NCBI GenBank assembly: GCA_944390735.1
Contig: CALXRL010000093.1
Span: 40,589 to 104,588 of the forward strand
Direction of reading: 5' to 3'
DNA length: 64,000 nt
From: an uncultured Victivallales bacterium
GTDB lineage: Bacteria; Verrucomicrobiota; Lentisphaeria; Victivallales; UBA1829
Positions 50,874-59,479 of this stretch are shown here, in pieces; the stretch's first letter is position 1, and each line of letters begins with the position of its first letter. A program made the position numbers and the translations under genes. The notes beneath the pieces were generated by a model that made no database searches, was not told the origin of the DNA, and saw only the letters and a program-made list of their open reading frames with translations.

Positions 50874-51580
50874 AATGGAGCATTCTGCTGTTGAGTCTTG
50901 GTCTGAGCACGACCCTTTTTGCGGAAACGCTGTTTGACGTCAAAGTGGCGCAGGAGTCCGGCGATCCGAAGGTCAAGGTGGTGAAGGGTTCCGGTTTTGA
51001 CATTGTCAAAGAAGGGAAAACCTCCTGCTTTGCCGCAAACGGAAAAAAAGGGGCCGTGGCCTATTACAATCTGCCCCGGGTTTCCTCGCTCGGCACGGAC
51101 AACCTGACTTTTTCGGTGCTGTTCAAGATCAAGGGGAAGAAGGGATTTGCAACCCTGGTCAGCAAAGGAGCGGGAAGCCATCTCACCCCCGGATACCGGC
51201 TTGGAATCGCATTTGAAAAGGATCGGCCGAAACTTTATGCGCTTTTTGTCCCGGCCTCCAGCCGGCCGGGGGCGAAAAAATTCGTGCAGTTTGCAATGAA
51301 CAAGAATCTGTCGCTTCCCCTGAATGAATGGATCCATGGAGCAATGACCGTTGACCGGGCCGGGAAAATGACGCTTTACATCAATGGAGAAGAAGCCGGA
51401 TCGCGAAGCATTGCCGCATATGAAAAGGAGAACATGTTCGAAAAAGAGAAGAACAGCAATTTTGCTTCCTATCTTGACGGAGAGATTCGGATTGCGCGAG
51501 TCAAGGTCAAAAATGAACTTTCGTCCCGAATCCAGATTCAGAAGGAAACGGATCAATGGCTCGATTCTGTCGAAGAATAA
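50870..51580 (+). CDS. Secreted LamG/concanavalin-like lectin domain protein
   Basis: 236 residues: signal peptide MKWSILLLSLGLSTTLFA and one LamG-like jelly roll (NLTFSVLFKIKGKKGFATLV, PLNEWIHGAMTVDRAGKMTLYINGEEAG). No catalytic residues are apparent, so it is probably a carbohydrate-binding partner of the adjacent enzymes. It overlaps the upstream gene by four bases (ATGA) and the downstream gene by 25 bases, so the three are translationally coupled. Confidence 0.82.
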   Translation: MKWSILLLSLGLSTTLFAETLFDVKVAQESGDPKVKVVKGSGFDIVKEGKTSCFAANGKKGAVAYYNLPRVSSLGTDNLTFSVLFKIKGKKGFATLVSKGAGSHLTPGYRLGIAFEKDRPKLYALFVPASSRPGAKKFVQFAMNKNLSLPLNEWIHGAMTVDRAGKMTLYINGEEAGSRSIAAYEKENMFEKEKNSNFASYLDGEIRIARVKVKNELSSRIQIQKETDQWLDSVEE

Positions 51581-53010
51581 TCCCGCTTGCACTTTTTGCC
51601 CTTCTCTCCGCACTATCCGGCGCGGAGCTGGGGCTGGAGACGGTTCCGTGGACGGAAGCGGGATACTTCGGATCGCATGAAGGGAACAAACTTCCGCAGA
51701 TCAACCGGAATCTTCAGGGGAATCCGCTTTCGATCGGCGGAGTCCGTTTCAAGCGCGGACTCGCTGGTCACACGCCGTTTACCGTTTTTTACAGTCTTGG
51801 GGGGATGGCACGTTCCGTCTCCGGCTTCGTCGGGCTGGATGACGAGGATCATCCGCGTGATCGCAAAGGCGAGGAACTGGACACGACCGTTCGCTTTGTC
51901 ATTCTCGTCGACCGGAAAGAGGTGTTCCGTCATACAGCGAAACTGGGGGATAAACCATTTCCGTTCCGCGTGGATCTGCGAGGAAAGCAGCAGCTGGAAC
52001 TGCGGGGGGAATATGGAAAACATTTCCTCAAACAGCGGGTTGTGTTTGCCCATCCGGTGATCGAAGTGGAAGATGCCGCGCGTTTTCTTGCCTTTGCCGC
52101 CGGGGAGCGCGAACGAATCGCACGATCCGCTCAGACGGGACGGAGGTATCCGGAGGCCCCGTCCTGGAAGAAAAACAGCATTCAGAAAATTCAATATGAA
52201 CGATTCCGGAACGCATATGAAATTCGCCGCGGATCCCTTCATCTTGTGCTGCTACCGGAACTTGGCGGCCGTCTGATTTCATTCGGAAGGGGAGAGAAGA
52301 CTCTTCTGGAAGGGAACCGCAAGCATGATCCGAGTCAGATCATGATATGGGGACGAAGCGGGGATTTCGCAGGCGGATTCTTTCTGCGACCTTCTCCGAA
52401 GCGTTATTTCCAGCCGTGTCCGATTCTGATGCACGGGGAATATTCCATTCAGTTTCCCGCTGACGGCGAGGTGGTGATGGAGTCGCAGAACAGTCCGCTG
52501 TTTTTCCTGCGATATTGGTACCACTTCCGCATATTGGACGAGGATCGGATCGAAGTGACCGCAAAGATCATCAACACCGCACCGTTTCCGCAGAGCTACG
52601 GGATCTGGAGTATCACGCGGATTCGAAATGGAGTGATGCAACGAGTCTCATTTCATGGAGAAATGGAGAATTCGAAACGCTATTTTTCGGAAATGCAGCT
52701 TCATCCGTTTCTCAAGGACGAACGAACTCTTGAGCTGAAAGCGGATCTCTACCGGAAGATGAAATCGTATCTGGAATGGAAGGTTCCGACGAGTTCGCCA
52801 TCGCTTTCGGCAAAACTGTCGGGCGGGGAAATCTTCACGCAGAAATTTGAGGTGCCGGGCAATCGCGGGCTCCTGCATTTTTACACATCAAGGATGTTTT
52901 CCGAGTTGGAGATCCACACCAGGGAAGAGGAGGTTTCTCCGGGAGGCTGCGTTACCTTGAAGGTACTCTGGACTCTCACCTCCGGCAAAGCCCCTGCAAC
53001 GGTTCCGTAA
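51556..53010 (+). CDS. Secreted NPCBM domain protein with mutarotase-like C-terminal domain
   Basis: 484 residues with signal peptide MARFCRRIIPLALFALLSALSGA. Residues about 25-175 match the NPCBM carbohydrate-binding module (LSIGGVRFKRGLAGHTPFTV, FVGLDDEDHPRDRKG, VDLRGKQQLELRGEYG). Residues 200-480 look like the galactose-mutarotase supersandwich of DUF4380 (LHLVLLPELGGRLISFGRGEK). Overlaps the LamG gene by 25 bases, with AAGGAAACGG as ribosome site inside it. Last gene of the locus; no strong terminator was found. Confidence 0.8.
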   Translation: MARFCRRIIPLALFALLSALSGAELGLETVPWTEAGYFGSHEGNKLPQINRNLQGNPLSIGGVRFKRGLAGHTPFTVFYSLGGMARSVSGFVGLDDEDHPRDRKGEELDTTVRFVILVDRKEVFRHTAKLGDKPFPFRVDLRGKQQLELRGEYGKHFLKQRVVFAHPVIEVEDAARFLAFAAGERERIARSAQTGRRYPEAPSWKKNSIQKIQYERFRNAYEIRRGSLHLVLLPELGGRLISFGRGEKTLLEGNRKHDPSQIMIWGRSGDFAGGFFLRPSPKRYFQPCPILMHGEYSIQFPADGEVVMESQNSPLFFLRYWYHFRILDEDRIEVTAKIINTAPFPQSYGIWSITRIRNGVMQRVSFHGEMENSKRYFSEMQLHPFLKDERTLELKADLYRKMKSYLEWKVPTSSPSLSAKLSGGEIFTQKFEVPGNRGLLHFYTSRMFSELEIHTREEEVSPGGCVTLKVLWTLTSGKAPATVP

Positions 53011-53564
53011 AAGGAATCCGCGGGAGACTCCCCAACCGACAAAGAAAGAACAATAGGATCGGAGGAAAGCTGCTGTATCGCTTCGGAAAGATTCTTTCCC
53101 TCTTCGACTTAAGAGGTCTATTCCGAGTTTAAACAGTTTGAGCAAACGGATGTGCTCCCGGGAAATTCCCGAAACTGGGAAAATGATATTCCGGGAAAAA
53201 AGTTGGCATCTTGGTACACTTTCCGGATTCAGCACATCCATAAAAATGCAATCGTTCGGAGCAGATAAGGAGATTCGGAAAGGAGATTGGAAAAATCTCA
53301 TCTGTCTGATTGGGGATTGTGTTTCAGAATATGAACAATTTATTCCATTAAAGCAGGAAACGGTTGCTGTTCCTTACATCAAGCCGGCTGTCCATATACG
53401 AAAACGCATTGGAGACGTTGCGGAGGAGATGAAAGGGAACTGCGACAAGTCCCGTTTGTCGTCTGTAATCACTCTGAAACAAATGTGTCAAAATTGCGGA
53501 CACCAACTTGAATTGAGGAGGACGCGCAAAGTGCCGATGCAGCCATTCCCGGATTCCCAGCCTC
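53011..53564. other. Region with no confident gene, possibly degenerate
   Basis: Contains a plus-strand frame 53138-53623 (161 residues, including CQNCGHQLE) and overlapping minus-strand frames. None has a convincing ribosome site or a family recognised here. A GGGAA/TTCCC-rich block at 53158-53200 can fold but lacks a T-run. May be remnants of a lost gene or mobile element. Confidence 0.35.
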
Positions 53565-53600
53565 TTGCAAAAGAGGAAATGCTGCAGTATAGTAGCAGCA
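53565..53600 (+). promoter_or_regulatory. Promoter with palindrome around the -10, upstream of the small membrane protein
   Basis: TTGCAA (53565-53570), 17 bases, TATAGT (53588-53593). The -10 is enclosed by TGCTGC (53580-53585) and GCAGCA (53595-53600), a perfect 6-base inverted repeat that could be an operator. Confidence 0.55.
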
Positions 53601-53690
53601 TTCCAAACCAAAAGGAAATATGATAAATCATCCGATGATAGCGGAACTTCTTCCATGATATCAGATCGAACAGAAACATAGGGATTGCAT

Positions 53691-54131
53691 ATGCGAACAA
53701 GATGGATTCTCATCTTATTTATCATCATCGCGCTTGTCGTTATTTTTCGATTCATACCTGTTTTTGAAAAAAACGTATATCTGAATATCAGCAAGGGAGT
53801 CTATCTGGAAAAAACATATTTTCTCAAAATAAAGATATCGTCAAAATATAAGAAAAATCCAAAAATAGAAAAAACATTAAAAGAGGTCGGATTATTTAAG
53901 GATCATGACGATTATCTTTTTTTGTATGGATATCAGTCCTTTCTTTTTCGTGCCACACAACGTCTGACAGGTCCTTACCGATTGGAATTCCTTTTAACGA
54001 ATTTTCCTGTTCGGCAGGAAGATGCTTTTCATTTGCTGAAAGCGATCCAAGACAGAAATTATGCCCGATATCAACTAATGTCGAACAAGATTCTTGAAAA
54101 TAGTTTATCATTTATAAAGAATAATTTTTGA
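53691..54131 (+). CDS. Small membrane-anchored protein of unknown function
   Basis: 146 residues. N-terminal MRTRWILILFIIIALVVIFR is a single transmembrane or uncleaved signal segment with positive charges before it; the remaining 120 residues are basic and soluble. No family is recognised. The gene is visibly AT-rich with A/T-ending codons, unlike its GC-rich neighbours, suggesting acquisition. The ATG at 53691 has AGGG eight bases upstream. It has its own promoter (53565-53593) and a terminator 26 bases after the stop, so it is a complete one-gene unit. Confidence 0.65.
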   Translation: MRTRWILILFIIIALVVIFRFIPVFEKNVYLNISKGVYLEKTYFLKIKISSKYKKNPKIEKTLKEVGLFKDHDDYLFLYGYQSFLFRATQRLTGPYRLEFLLTNFPVRQEDAFHLLKAIQDRNYARYQLMSNKILENSLSFIKNNF

Positions 54132-54156
54132 TTTTCTTCTGTGCCCGACACGGACT

Positions 54157-54180
54157 TCCGTCAACGGATGACGGATTTTT
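54157..54180 (+). terminator. Terminator of the small membrane protein gene
   Basis: TCCGTCA (54157-54163), loop ACGGA, TGACGGA (54169-54175), then five T. Confidence 0.8.
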
Positions 54181-54714
54181 GATTTCTGCAATATCCATTT
54201 ATATTTTTCAAAGAAAATACATGACGCTTTCCGGAACATCGCGCATGTTTCCCGATGATATCTTTTTTCAAAGACGTTCCTTCGATACAAATAAATGAAT
54301 TTCCTTCAGGAATCGAAAAAGCCGCTTCCAATTTCCAGAGTTCTTCCCTGTGAATTCAGATTTGAATTGTGGAAGATGAAAAATAAGGCTTCCCGTTTTT
54401 CTGACGCATACTCCCCTCAGACCGATTTGTCAAGGGGCTTTTTTCTAAGGGCCTCTCATCAGCTCTTGCCCGGAAATGAGTCTTTCGGGCATATGAAACA
54501 GTTCCCCTTCCGGAAGCGTCTGAATCCTCCATTTCAAGGCATTTCCAGTGTCTTTCCATGCACATGCCATAAAGTCGCTGATCGGGGGATTCTCCTTTCA
54601 GACTCCTGCGGCAAACTCCGCTCGCATTTCTTCGTTTGTCGAGTCTCCGCTCCCGATTTGGTCAATTATGACATGAAAAAGGTCATTTACAACATTCTCA
54701 AATTCCTTTGCCTA
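54181..54714. other. Intergenic region before the LamG-SGNH gene
   Basis: About 530 bases with a second plus-strand terminator-like hairpin at 54413-54444. Long open frames cross it but lack ribosome sites, and the promoter at 54715 lies downstream of them. Confidence 0.4.
54413..54444 (+). terminator. Terminator-like hairpin
   Basis: CCCCT (54413-54417) with GAC/GTC extension and AGGGG (54433-54437), followed by C and six T. It may be a back-up terminator or the end of an unrecognised short transcript. Confidence 0.6.
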
Positions 54715-54731
54715 TGTTATAATGTAGAAAA
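54715..54731 (+). promoter_or_regulatory. Extended -10 promoter of the LamG-SGNH gene
   Basis: TGT followed by TATAAT (54718-54723) in the 14-mer TATAATGTAGAAAA, identical to that at 45740. The -35 region is weak, so an activator may be needed. Start near 54730. Confidence 0.55.
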
Positions 54732-54972
54732 AAGAGAGCTTTTCGGGGAGAATTTCATGCCGTTTTTTGATCCCCGTTTGCCCGGATTTCTCAATCATGG
54801 GAAAAATAGCAAGATCGCTTTGTCCATAAAAAAAAAGGAAACGAGTATGATTTCAAGAGACAATCTTTTCAAACAGAAGGAAGGTCCGGTGTATGGCCTC
54901 CGACCGCATCTCTCCTTCCGACGAATGACCATTTCCTCCTTTCCGGAGCCCTTCCTTCTGAGGAAAGGAAAA

Positions 54973-56313
54973 ATGATTTTCGTTTTCTTCCTGCTGGCAG
55001 GAATCACCCTCCTTCTGAATGCACAGCAGCAACCGAAGTGTATCTGGGAATTCGGAAAAGACAAAATTTCTCCGGAACAGATCACGGGAGATCTGAAAAT
55101 CAGCGGCAGCTCATTTTTTCTCGACGGCACCAATTCGCTCCGCCTCCCTTCCGGAATCCTGAAACAAAAAGATTACACCATTGAATTTGAGCTGAAGACT
55201 CCGAACCGGAAAGAAATCAATCTTATCATTTTCGCCATGCAGGACTGCGATTATGAAAAAGGTCCCTTCCGCATGATTGTTCCCAATGGATTCGCATTCG
55301 CCTACTATGGTTTCGGTGCGGGAATGCTGTATGCGAATTCCTCCCAGACCTCAATGGGCGTGAACGAGGGCACCTGTCCGATTCCCTGGGGCAAAGACAA
55401 CGTCTACCTGAAACAAACCTTTCTCGTGAAAGACGGTAAACTCTATTATTTCCGCGACGGCCTGATTCTCCTGATTACAGACCCCTTTCCCCCTCCGACT
55501 CCCGGAGCCGTTCTCCGTTTCGGACAGCTTCGCGGAAGGAAAAATGCTCCGGAGAAACTCAAAACATCTCTTGAAATCCGCAATTTGAAACTCTATGACG
55601 GCTGCCGATTCCCAAGCGGATACGATCCTTCCGTCAGCAAACGCATGAACTATTCCGGTCCGGAATACAGCCTCATGCGCGAAAAGGTCAAGGATCCGAA
55701 GAAAAAACGCATTCTCGTGGTCGGGGATTCCATTTCCATGAGTTACCGTGCCCAGATCGCCGAACACGTCAAAGACCGCGCATATGTCGATTACTGGATG
55801 GGTGGAACATGGTTCGGTCCCGGCGTCGCCGGAGGCGGAGAAAAGAGCAAACCGGCTGTCGCGTGGAAAGGGGTCGCCTCCCATGGTCCCTATGACATCG
55901 TGACATTCAATCCTCAGACGCTTCACTGGTGGTCTCGGAAATTCAAGGATCGCTGCAGCAAAACCTATCTCGCCGATACCATCCAGTTCTATTTCGACTG
56001 CATCCGGAAATATATGCCGAATGCAAAAATCATCTGGATCCGCTGTACGCCCTATCGTTCCCTTCTTCCGGACGGATCAAGCACGGTCGACAATGATGAC
56101 GACCGCAGAATCCGCAAATTCAACGAAATCTGCGACAAAGTCGCCGCGCGGAATAAGATTCCGAGTGTAGATCTCTATGCAATCGCCATCAAGCATCTTC
56201 CCAATGTAAAAAAACACTGGAAAGATCCCGTTCACTGGGATCGGGCATGTGCCGATGATTTTGCTCGTGCCATTTGTTCGGAAATTGATCAGATTCTGAA
56301 AACTCAGCCGTAG
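54973..56313 (+). CDS. Secreted LamG plus SGNH hydrolase (probable carbohydrate esterase)
   Basis: 446 residues from 54973. Signal-like MIFVFFLLAGITLLLNA, a LamG-like jelly roll (about 20-215: FFLDGTNSLRLPSG, KDYTIEFELKT, LEIRNLKLYDG), then an SGNH domain with the nucleophile in ILVVGDSISMSYR, Asn region in IVTFNPQTLHWW, and the Asp-His pair in KDPVHWDRA. Probably de-esterifies a polysaccharide. The start is uncertain: 54973 has AGGAAAGG and gives a signal sequence, but in-frame ATGs at 54847 and 54757 (with GGGGAG) would add 42 or 72 residues. A real leader of 240 bases is implied if 54973 is used. Confidence 0.82.
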   Translation: MIFVFFLLAGITLLLNAQQQPKCIWEFGKDKISPEQITGDLKISGSSFFLDGTNSLRLPSGILKQKDYTIEFELKTPNRKEINLIIFAMQDCDYEKGPFRMIVPNGFAFAYYGFGAGMLYANSSQTSMGVNEGTCPIPWGKDNVYLKQTFLVKDGKLYYFRDGLILLITDPFPPPTPGAVLRFGQLRGRKNAPEKLKTSLEIRNLKLYDGCRFPSGYDPSVSKRMNYSGPEYSLMREKVKDPKKKRILVVGDSISMSYRAQIAEHVKDRAYVDYWMGGTWFGPGVAGGGEKSKPAVAWKGVASHGPYDIVTFNPQTLHWWSRKFKDRCSKTYLADTIQFYFDCIRKYMPNAKIIWIRCTPYRSLLPDGSSTVDNDDDRRIRKFNEICDKVAARNKIPSVDLYAIAIKHLPNVKKHWKDPVHWDRACADDFARAICSEIDQILKTQP

Positions 56314-56370
56314 TATGCAGGAGGAGTCGGACGAAACCATCAGGAATGTAACACAAAGCAGGAGAGAAGA

Positions 56371-56478
56371 ATGAAAAGAAATGGGAAATTTACACTTCCG
56401 GAACTTCCGAGGTTTTATCAAAACAAAAGGAAATCCAACTTTTTCAGAATAAAAGATAGAAGGAGTCCGCTTTTATGA
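56371..56478 (+). pseudogene. 35-residue pseudopilin-like remnant or leader peptide
   Basis: Reads MKRNGKFTLPELPRFYQNK and continues for 16 residues to a TGA at 56476-56478. The start copies the pseudopilin pattern (KFTLIELL becomes KFTLPELP) but the hydrophobic helix is lost. AGGAGAG lies five bases before the ATG, and the stop overlaps the ATG of the esterase gene (ATGA), so it would be translated and coupled. It occupies the slot where other loci here have a full pseudopilin. Best read as an eroded pseudopilin retained for translational coupling; a chance leader peptide is the alternative. Confidence 0.5.
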
Positions 56479-57791
56479 AAATGGTTTTTCTCACGGCAAT
56501 TCTGTGCATCACCTTGTCCGCACCCGGCCTTCCGCCGGCGCAAAAAGCACAGAAAGAACCGCTGGTTTTCTCTGCGGAAGTCAGCAGAAAAGACGGCATT
56601 TTCCGTTGCGGGGAACCGATTGAATTTCAGTTCAAACTTCTCGAAAACGCCCATCCCGCCGCCGGCAGAATCATCGAATACACACTGCATAAAAACGGCT
56701 TTCCGGTGGAAACAAAACGTGCGCCGGGAGATCAGACACTGAAACTGAAAACGTCTCTTGACAAACCCGGATGGGTTTGGGTTCGAGTCTGGGCTCTGAA
56801 TGAAAAAGGAGAAAAAATCAAAAAAAGACAAGGATGGTTTGTCTCCTCGTTTGCCGGTGCAATGATCGAACCGGACAAACTGCGCCAGAAGGATTCGGAA
56901 CCCGCCGATTTCGATGCGTTCTGGAAACAGCAGCGCAGGAAACTCGACCAGGTTCCCGTGCGGGAGATATCGCGTGTCCCGGTGGAAGCTCCGCAAGGTC
57001 TGAAAAACAAGGCCGACCATTTTGTCGTTACAATCGCCTGTGCCGGACCCAAACCGCTTACCGGGATTCTTTCCATTCCGAAAAATGCAAGACCGCATTC
57101 CCTTCCCGCAATTGCAATGTTTCAGGGGGCTGGAGTTTATCGTTCCGGATTCAATCGGCAGTATGTGGACGGCGCGATTATTCTGCATGTCAACGCTCAT
57201 GGGATTCCACCCCTTGAAAAGCCGGAGTTTTATGCGGAGCTCAATCGGAACGAACTGAAGAATTATGCACATCAGAACAAAACAGACCGGGAAAAATTTT
57301 ATTTCAACGGAATGTATCTCCGAGTCATGCGGGCGTTCGACTACCTGAAAACCATTCCGCAATGGGATGGGAAACGTCTGATTTCCATGGGCGGAAGCCA
57401 GGGCGGGGCTCAGGCGCTGGTGGGTGCGGCATTGGAACCGGGAGTCACGTTCTGCATGTCCGGCGTTCCCGCAATGGGCGATCATGCCGGAATCCTTGCC
57501 GGGCGCAGACCCGGATGGCCGGGGCTCTTCAACAATCCGCAGGGAGATCCGAAAATTCTGAAAACCGCTGCTTATTACGACAATAATAATTTTGCGCGGA
57601 GAATTCGATGTGAAATCATCATGCTGACCGGATTTTCAGACTTTGTCTGTCCTCCGACCTCCGTGTATACCGCATTTCACAACCTTCCGGAATCCACGAA
57701 GAAAACCCTCTATACCAATCCGCTGGACGGACACTTGACCGGAAATGCCGAAGCCTCCCGGAGGATCCGCAACTATATTTTCGGACGCTGA
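56475..57791 (+). CDS. Secreted acetylxylan-esterase (AXE1-like) alpha/beta hydrolase
   Basis: 438 residues with signal peptide MKMVFLTAILCITLSAPG. Residues 25-125 form a beta-sandwich (VFSAEVSRKDGIFRCGEPIEFQF in two strands). The AXE1-type domain begins near 130 (DFDAFWKQQRRKLDQVP), with PAIAMFQGAG, nucleophile Ser in ISMGGSQGGAQAL, Asp in LTGFSDFVCPP and His in DGHLTGN near the end. This family removes acetyl groups from xylan, cephalosporin C and oligosaccharides. Coupled to the 35-residue remnant upstream. Confidence 0.86.
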   Translation: MKMVFLTAILCITLSAPGLPPAQKAQKEPLVFSAEVSRKDGIFRCGEPIEFQFKLLENAHPAAGRIIEYTLHKNGFPVETKRAPGDQTLKLKTSLDKPGWVWVRVWALNEKGEKIKKRQGWFVSSFAGAMIEPDKLRQKDSEPADFDAFWKQQRRKLDQVPVREISRVPVEAPQGLKNKADHFVVTIACAGPKPLTGILSIPKNARPHSLPAIAMFQGAGVYRSGFNRQYVDGAIILHVNAHGIPPLEKPEFYAELNRNELKNYAHQNKTDREKFYFNGMYLRVMRAFDYLKTIPQWDGKRLISMGGSQGGAQALVGAALEPGVTFCMSGVPAMGDHAGILAGRRPGWPGLFNNPQGDPKILKTAAYYDNNNFARRIRCEIIMLTGFSDFVCPPTSVYTAFHNLPESTKKTLYTNPLDGHLTGNAEASRRIRNYIFGR

Positions 57792-57809
57792 TCCTCCAAA
57801 GGAGATGCC

Positions 57810-58025
57810 ATGAACGGAAGAACGCACCACTCCGGAAAAAAGGATTCACGGTTTTCGGCCATCCCGGTACCGGACACCGGGAGCAGACAGCTGGATTCGA
57901 GAGGCGGAGAACTCTCTCGAAAGACCCTGTTTCATCCACGGATGACGAGGCGTTCTTCTTGTTCAAGCCGCTTCCGGAGAACCGATGTTTTCCATTGTTC
58001 TGACAAATGTTTTCCGACTCTTTGA
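57810..58025 (+). CDS. Short uncharacterised reading frame with strong ribosome site
   Basis: 71 residues (MNGRTHHSGKKDSRFSAIPV at the start). AAAGGAG seven to eight bases before the ATG and its position 18 bases after the esterase stop suggest translation, but the sequence has no recognisable fold or family and the base pattern is not strongly coding. It may be the leftover start of a lost gene. Contains a CCCGGT/ACCGGG hairpin. Confidence 0.3.
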   Translation: MNGRTHHSGKKDSRFSAIPVPDTGSRQLDSRGGELSRKTLFHPRMTRRSSCSSRFRRTDVFHCSDKCFPTL

Positions 58026-58063
58026 GTTTCAACCTTGCACTGGAAGAAAAAGGAGAAAAAATC

Positions 58064-59341
58064 ATGCAGGCTTATTATCACCCGGATCTGACTCAATTCA
58101 AACATGATCGTTTCGGCATGTTTATTCATTGGGGAATCTATGCAATGTATGGCACGAATGAATGGTGCCGCGTCTACTCCCGGGTTTCGGAAGAAGAGTA
58201 TCAATATATGATTGAGCACTTCCAGCCCGATCTGTTTGATCCCGCGGAGTGGGCGCGAAGGGCCAGGGCGGCAGGAATGAAATATGTCATTTTTACGACC
58301 AAACATCATGACGGGTTCTGTATGTGGGACACCCGCTTTACGGATTATAAGGTCACGAATACTCCGTATGGACGCGATGTTCTCCGGCAGATCGTTGATG
58401 CGTTCCGTGCCGAGGGGATTCGGATTGGACTCTATTATTCCATTACGGACTGGCATCATCCGCATTATAAAATCAGTCCGAACAGTCCGCAGGCGGCACT
58501 TCCGCAGGAAGAGCAGGAGCGTCTCAATGCGCTCCGGGATAACCGGATTTACAATGAATATGTCCGCAATCAGGTGACCGAACTGCTTACCGGATACGGC
58601 GAGATCACGGAGCTCTGGTTTGACATCTCCTTCCAACAGGGAGCGGAAAGTAACGAAGCGGAAAAATTGGTAGCGCTTGTGCGTCAGCTGCAACCGGAAA
58701 TCATTCTCAACCAGCGTCACGGTCTGAAAGGAGCGCATGATATTGTGACTCCGGAAAATTATCTTCGGGAGCGGGATTGTCTGGATGAAAATGGACATCC
58801 GACCGCCTGGGAAGGCTGTCATTGTTTCGGAGCATCCTGGGGATATAACCGGGATGAACTTTCCTATCTGAAATCTCCGGTTGAATTTCTTTACATTCTG
58901 ATCACCCAGACTTCGCTGAACGGCAATACGCTCTTCAATATCGGCCCCAGCGCACGGGGCTGTATTGATGAACATGAGGAGCAATGCCTCGATCTTCTGG
59001 CAAAATGGATGAGATATCATTCCCGGTCGATTTACGGATGCGGAGCCGCTCCGAAGGATTTTCCGGAACCCAGGGATTGCCGGTACACGTACAACCCGGA
59101 AACCAATCGGCTTTACGTTCATATTATGCGCTGGCAGAGAATGCTTTTTCTGCCGAATATGAAAGGCCGTATTCGTTATGCGCAGACGCTTCATGACGGA
59201 GCTTTTGTACGAATTGAGGAAAGTACGGAAAACCGTACAGGAGACCCCAATCCGCGGATTCCGGAAGGATATGCGGCCTTGATATTTCTGGACCAGCCGC
59301 GAGGGACGGTGATTCCTGTGGTTGAGCTTTTTCTAAGATAA
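58064..59341 (+). CDS. Alpha-L-fucosidase (GH29)
   Basis: 425 residues, no signal peptide, so intracellular unless exported otherwise. GH29 hallmarks: FKHDRFGMFIHWGIYAM near the N-terminus, AGMKYVIFTTKHHDGFCMWD (HHDGF), YYSITDWHHP, and the nucleophile Asp in ITELWFDISF; NGNTLFNIGPSARG is the late LLNVGP-like motif. Releases L-fucose from oligosaccharides; fucU elsewhere in the window would serve the product. Start 58064 has AAGGAG eight bases upstream; an earlier frame to 58007 lacks one. Confidence 0.93.
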   Translation: MQAYYHPDLTQFKHDRFGMFIHWGIYAMYGTNEWCRVYSRVSEEEYQYMIEHFQPDLFDPAEWARRARAAGMKYVIFTTKHHDGFCMWDTRFTDYKVTNTPYGRDVLRQIVDAFRAEGIRIGLYYSITDWHHPHYKISPNSPQAALPQEEQERLNALRDNRIYNEYVRNQVTELLTGYGEITELWFDISFQQGAESNEAEKLVALVRQLQPEIILNQRHGLKGAHDIVTPENYLRERDCLDENGHPTAWEGCHCFGASWGYNRDELSYLKSPVEFLYILITQTSLNGNTLFNIGPSARGCIDEHEEQCLDLLAKWMRYHSRSIYGCGAAPKDFPEPRDCRYTYNPETNRLYVHIMRWQRMLFLPNMKGRIRYAQTLHDGAFVRIEESTENRTGDPNPRIPEGYAALIFLDQPRGTVIPVVELFLR

Positions 59342-59423
59342 CGTCCGGAAAATTGCACTCCTTTGTTTCTGAATGATTACACGAGTAAGGCTGAACGGAA
59401 TTTCACAGATAAAAAAGGAAAGA

Positions 59424-59460
59424 GTATTTTGGACGCTCCAACAAAAAGTGTCCAAAATAC
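59424..59460 (-). terminator. Terminator between convergent GH29 and ADP-ribosylglycohydrolase genes
   Basis: Perfect 11-base stem GTATTTTGGAC/GTCCAAAATAC with a 15-base loop; on the minus strand it is followed by TCTTTCCTTTTTT. Confidence 0.75.
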
Positions 59461-59479
59461 CCTGACAGTATTACCTCGC

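Noticed and set aside
53348..53794. 148-residue minus-strand frame, considered as a transposase remnant
   Set aside because: No transposase motif or terminal inverted repeats could be seen; it overlaps the promoter and start of the small membrane gene.
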